From: JAGOEX01 sp964630905
GTDB lineage: Bacteria > UBP6 > UBA1177
Reading direction: 5' to 3'
Assembly: GCA_964630905.1 (NCBI GenBank)
Contig: CAZVWR010000017.1
Location: forward strand, 1-51,822
Length of the DNA stretch: 51,822 bases
Made by a program: the position numbers and the translations under genes. A model generated the notes under the pieces. The model was not told the origin of the DNA. It did no database searches and saw only the letters and a list, made by a program, of their open reading frames with translations. Positions 49,308-51,822 of this stretch are shown here, piece by piece. The stretch's first letter is position 1. Every line of letters begins with the position of its first letter.

Positions 49308-51794
49308 TTGAAGATTCTGCGACTTTTTACATTTCCAATACTTATTATCTTTTGTCTTTTATCCTGTTCTGAGAAAAAAGATTTATCTAAAAATGATCTT
49401 GATATTGCGGATAATGATGTGTCAGATCAGATAGATGAAATTATTGATTCCGATAATGATTTTGAAGATGCCGATGAAGATTCAGACGTCTATTTCTATT
49501 TTAAAGACGGCCCTAACCCTCCAGATTGGGGTGAATGCGCAGGTGGGTGGATTCAGAAAGAACAGATAAATGAAAAAACAGGACGACTTGAAGCAAGATG
49601 GTGCGAACCGTCCGGCAGTCCGGCAGAAATTCCTGACTGGGGTGACTGCCCCGATGGCTGGGAACCAAAAGAGGAAAAGGATGATGAAGGGAACATTCTT
49701 GCAAAATATTGTGAACCAGTTCTTCCTCCTGAAGAAACAGAATGTGAACGCGGATACTTCCCGATGTTCGGGTCAACAGAGTGTCAACTGATAGGGGAAC
49801 CCTGTCCGGAAGGACCTTTTGCTGAAATTGACACTGACGCCTTTACTGAAGTGATATATGTTTCTGAGGGAGAATCGATCCAGAATGCAGTTGACGCCGC
49901 AAAGGACGGCGCACTTATACTGATCAGCAAAGGAATCTTTAATGAACCCGTATCTGTATCAGGAAAGGATTTAACTATTTCCGGAGCATGCATTCAAGAA
50001 ACCATCCTCACTATTGATGAACCGTACAGCGGATGGGAAGCTACCGTTTTAAAAATTGAATTTGGTACAACATCAATTCAAAATCTTACAATTACTTCCG
50101 GCTTGAAAAAATCAGGTATATCAGTTGACGGCGAAGCGTATCTGAAAAATATCCTTATTGAAAAGACCAATCAGGGAATATACGCAATGATCGGATCTAA
50201 AACTACTGGAGAGAACATTTATATAAAGAATATAGTAGAGAGCGATGATCCTCTTCAGGGAATAGGAATTTATATATATCAGGCGGAAGTTTCGCTAAAA
50301 AGAACAGTGATCGAGAAAATCAGATATGTCGCCGTATTTACTGACCGTTTTTCAGAAGGTGCAAAGAATTCATTTGATGCTGCTGACCTTTACATAAAAG
50401 ATACTGTTCCAAGAGAGATCGATAATTCAGGCGGGATCGGAATGCTCTTTCAGGGAAATAACACGATCAAATTAAAAAGAACTTTAATCGAAGGCAGTAA
50501 AAGCTCAGGAATGATCGGACTGATAAAACTCGAAAGTGAAGAAATATCATTGCTCGCCTCAGAATTTATTATCAGAAACACCTTGCCGGATCAAAGTAAC
50601 GGTACTGCCGGCGAAGGACTTGTTTTACAAGATAATGTAGATGCGATAATAAAAAACGCCTTAATTGATTCAAACAGTTCTACCGGAATTTCAGTTTCGA
50701 CGAGAAAACCTGCAACAAGAGCATCATTCAAGGCATTTGACACAATCGTGATCAAAAACAACGCTGTGCACAAAATGAATGGAAAGTACGGAGGCGGAAT
50801 TGTTATAATGAACAATGTTCTTGCTGAACTCGAAAGAGTTCTTGTAAAAGAGAATGTATCGGGAGGCATCTCTGTCTTTACATCTGACAGTTCAGCACAA
50901 TCAGGTTTTGTTGCCACAGATGTTGCCGTTTATAAAACCGGAGTTAAAACAGAAGAAATCGGAAAATACGGACAGGGGATTGAACTTCATAAAAATGTTT
51001 CTGCTGTTTTAAAAGACATTCTTCTTAAGGAAAATTCGGGACATGGTTTGTTTTTGATAAACACAAAAGCTATAGAGATCTATTTTGCGGTTTTGGAAAA
51101 GAATCGTATTACCGGTATATTCGGGGCAACCGTTGATGATGCTGAAACGATCGACCTGACAATGTCGAACCTTATTATCAAAGAAAATCTTCCCGAAGAA
51201 TTGACAAATCTGTTCGGGAGAGGAATTGAAATGCAGAATAATATTTCTGCAACAGCAAAAAATATTCTGCTTGAAAAGAATCATGATGCCGGAATTTTTC
51301 TCGGGACAAGGATATCTGATCCGCCTCTTATGAATTTTAATTCAGAAAATCTGATCATCAGAAACACTCTTCCTTCTCAGAAAGATAAGGCCTGGGGTGA
51401 TGGAATGGTCATTCAGGACAATATTAAAGCGGAAATCAAAAATGCACTTATTGAAAAAAACCGTGAAGCAGGAATTCTCCTTACCGGTGATAAAAAAGAG
51501 ACTTCTCCGAATGTAAAATTTGATTCTCTTGTAATATCAGACACACTTGTCCGCGCATGTTTTGAAGAAGGAACTGATTGTGGTTATGCTCCTGATGCCG
51601 CTTTCGGATATGGTCTTTCAGTACAGGGCGGTGAAAGATCAACTGTCGCTTACCTTACAGATGTTGAAATAAACAATAACAGCACGGGGATCCAGATAAA
51701 AGGAGGGATCGTTTTAACAACAGGAGAGTGCTCTCTTCCTTTTTATGAAAGTGAAAAAACAGCCTGCATTCACAGCCATCCCATAGATTGCTAA
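49308..51794 (+). CDS. Beta-helix lipoprotein with seven long repeats
   Basis: 828 residues, lipobox CLLSC with C20. An Asp/Ile-rich stalk (about 25-62) is followed by two copies of a PDWGxCxxGW...CEP module (about 68-150) and a Cys segment. From about 175 comes a beta-helix opening (VIYVSEGESIQNAVDAAKDG). Residues about 375-815 contain seven repeats of about 60 residues (one longer), each beginning with G-x-G-[hydrophobic]3-[QM]-[DN]-N and running through a NALIDSNSSTGIS-like turn. The C-terminus has a CSLPFYESEKTAC pair. The start is TTG 49308; AAGG about 7 bases upstream and the immediate signal peptide support it. It lies 8 bp after the previous lipoprotein, so the two are co-transcribed. 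Confidence 0.8.
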   Translation: MKILRLFTFPILIIFCLLSCSEKKDLSKNDLDIADNDVSDQIDEIIDSDNDFEDADEDSDVYFYFKDGPNPPDWGECAGGWIQKEQINEKTGRLEARWCEPSGSPAEIPDWGDCPDGWEPKEEKDDEGNILAKYCEPVLPPEETECERGYFPMFGSTECQLIGEPCPEGPFAEIDTDAFTEVIYVSEGESIQNAVDAAKDGALILISKGIFNEPVSVSGKDLTISGACIQETILTIDEPYSGWEATVLKIEFGTTSIQNLTITSGLKKSGISVDGEAYLKNILIEKTNQGIYAMIGSKTTGENIYIKNIVESDDPLQGIGIYIYQAEVSLKRTVIEKIRYVAVFTDRFSEGAKNSFDAADLYIKDTVPREIDNSGGIGMLFQGNNTIKLKRTLIEGSKSSGMIGLIKLESEEISLLASEFIIRNTLPDQSNGTAGEGLVLQDNVDAIIKNALIDSNSSTGISVSTRKPATRASFKAFDTIVIKNNAVHKMNGKYGGGIVIMNNVLAELERVLVKENVSGGISVFTSDSSAQSGFVATDVAVYKTGVKTEEIGKYGQGIELHKNVSAVLKDILLKENSGHGLFLINTKAIEIYFAVLEKNRITGIFGATVDDAETIDLTMSNLIIKENLPEELTNLFGRGIEMQNNISATAKNILLEKNHDAGIFLGTRISDPPLMNFNSENLIIRNTLPSQKDKAWGDGMVIQDNIKAEIKNALIEKNREAGILLTGDKKETSPNVKFDSLVISDTLVRACFEEGTDCGYAPDAAFGYGLSVQGGERSTVAYLTDVEINNNSTGIQIKGGIVLTTGECSLPFYESEKTACIHSHPIDC

Positions 51795-51822
51795 ACCTAA
51801 GATATTCTGCTTAAAAATCTCT

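Overview
The window reads as chromosome from an uncultured, low-GC Gram-negative bacterium. Supporting genes are lgt, a PlsB-type acyltransferase, TldD/TldE, RmuC, a parvulin lipoprotein, and at least a dozen proteins with type II signal peptides. Several features are most familiar to me from Myxococcota and other former Deltaproteobacteria: MopE-like Cys/Asp-rich motifs, thrombospondin type 3 repeats, Gly-Asn/Asp-Thr stalks, and cyclase-AAA-TPR regulators. That placement is an inference from gene content, not a phylogeny. No rRNA, tRNA, CRISPR array or transposase gene is visible.

Left part (1-6.2 kb). A minus-strand pair, a VirB1-like lytic transglycosylase and a VirB5/TrbJ-like protein, looks like the edge of a type IV secretion locus continuing off the left end. 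A lipoprotein and a PLP aminotransferase follow. Next is an orphan Rhs tip array: a 5'-truncated Rhs core with a unique C-terminal domain, a small membrane protein overlapping it by one base (candidate immunity), and a second copy of the same 0.5 kb core end with another short tip. A DUF6279-type lipoprotein closes the region.

Housekeeping core (6.3-18.6 kb). A plus-strand operon carries a CDP-alcohol phosphatidyltransferase, a pyrimidine nucleoside phosphorylase, PlsB and a GAF/HD-GYP protein. It converges, with a 6 bp overlap, on a tightly packed minus-strand operon: parvulin lipoprotein, prfB (without the programmed frameshift), a lipoprotein, lgt, an exported hypothetical and rimO.

Surface-protein region 1 (18.7-25.2 kb). 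Three consecutive lipoproteins on acidic stalks carry MopE-like, thrombospondin-repeat/VWA and six-hairpin glycosidase-like ectodomains. A tldE/tldD pair follows on the minus strand.

RmuC duplication (28.0-35.6 kb). The promoter and 5' end of rmuC occur twice. The left copy is a remnant with an in-frame 339 bp deletion. Between the copies lie two minus-strand genes for exported proteins of 538 and 1375 residues. Upstream of the larger one is an eight-unit CTTGT microsatellite.

Right part (35.6-51.8 kb). A small exported Cys-rich protein and transketolase are followed by five lipoproteins, all or most with predicted right-handed beta-helix ectodomains. They stand on three kinds of low-complexity stalk (Gly-Asn/Asp-Thr/Ser, Ser-Asp-Glu, Asp/Glu-rich). 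A zinc-ribbon/adenylate cyclase/AAA/TPR regulator lies among them. This stretch looks like a diversifying set of cell-surface proteins. It and the Rhs array are the best candidates for undescribed biology here.
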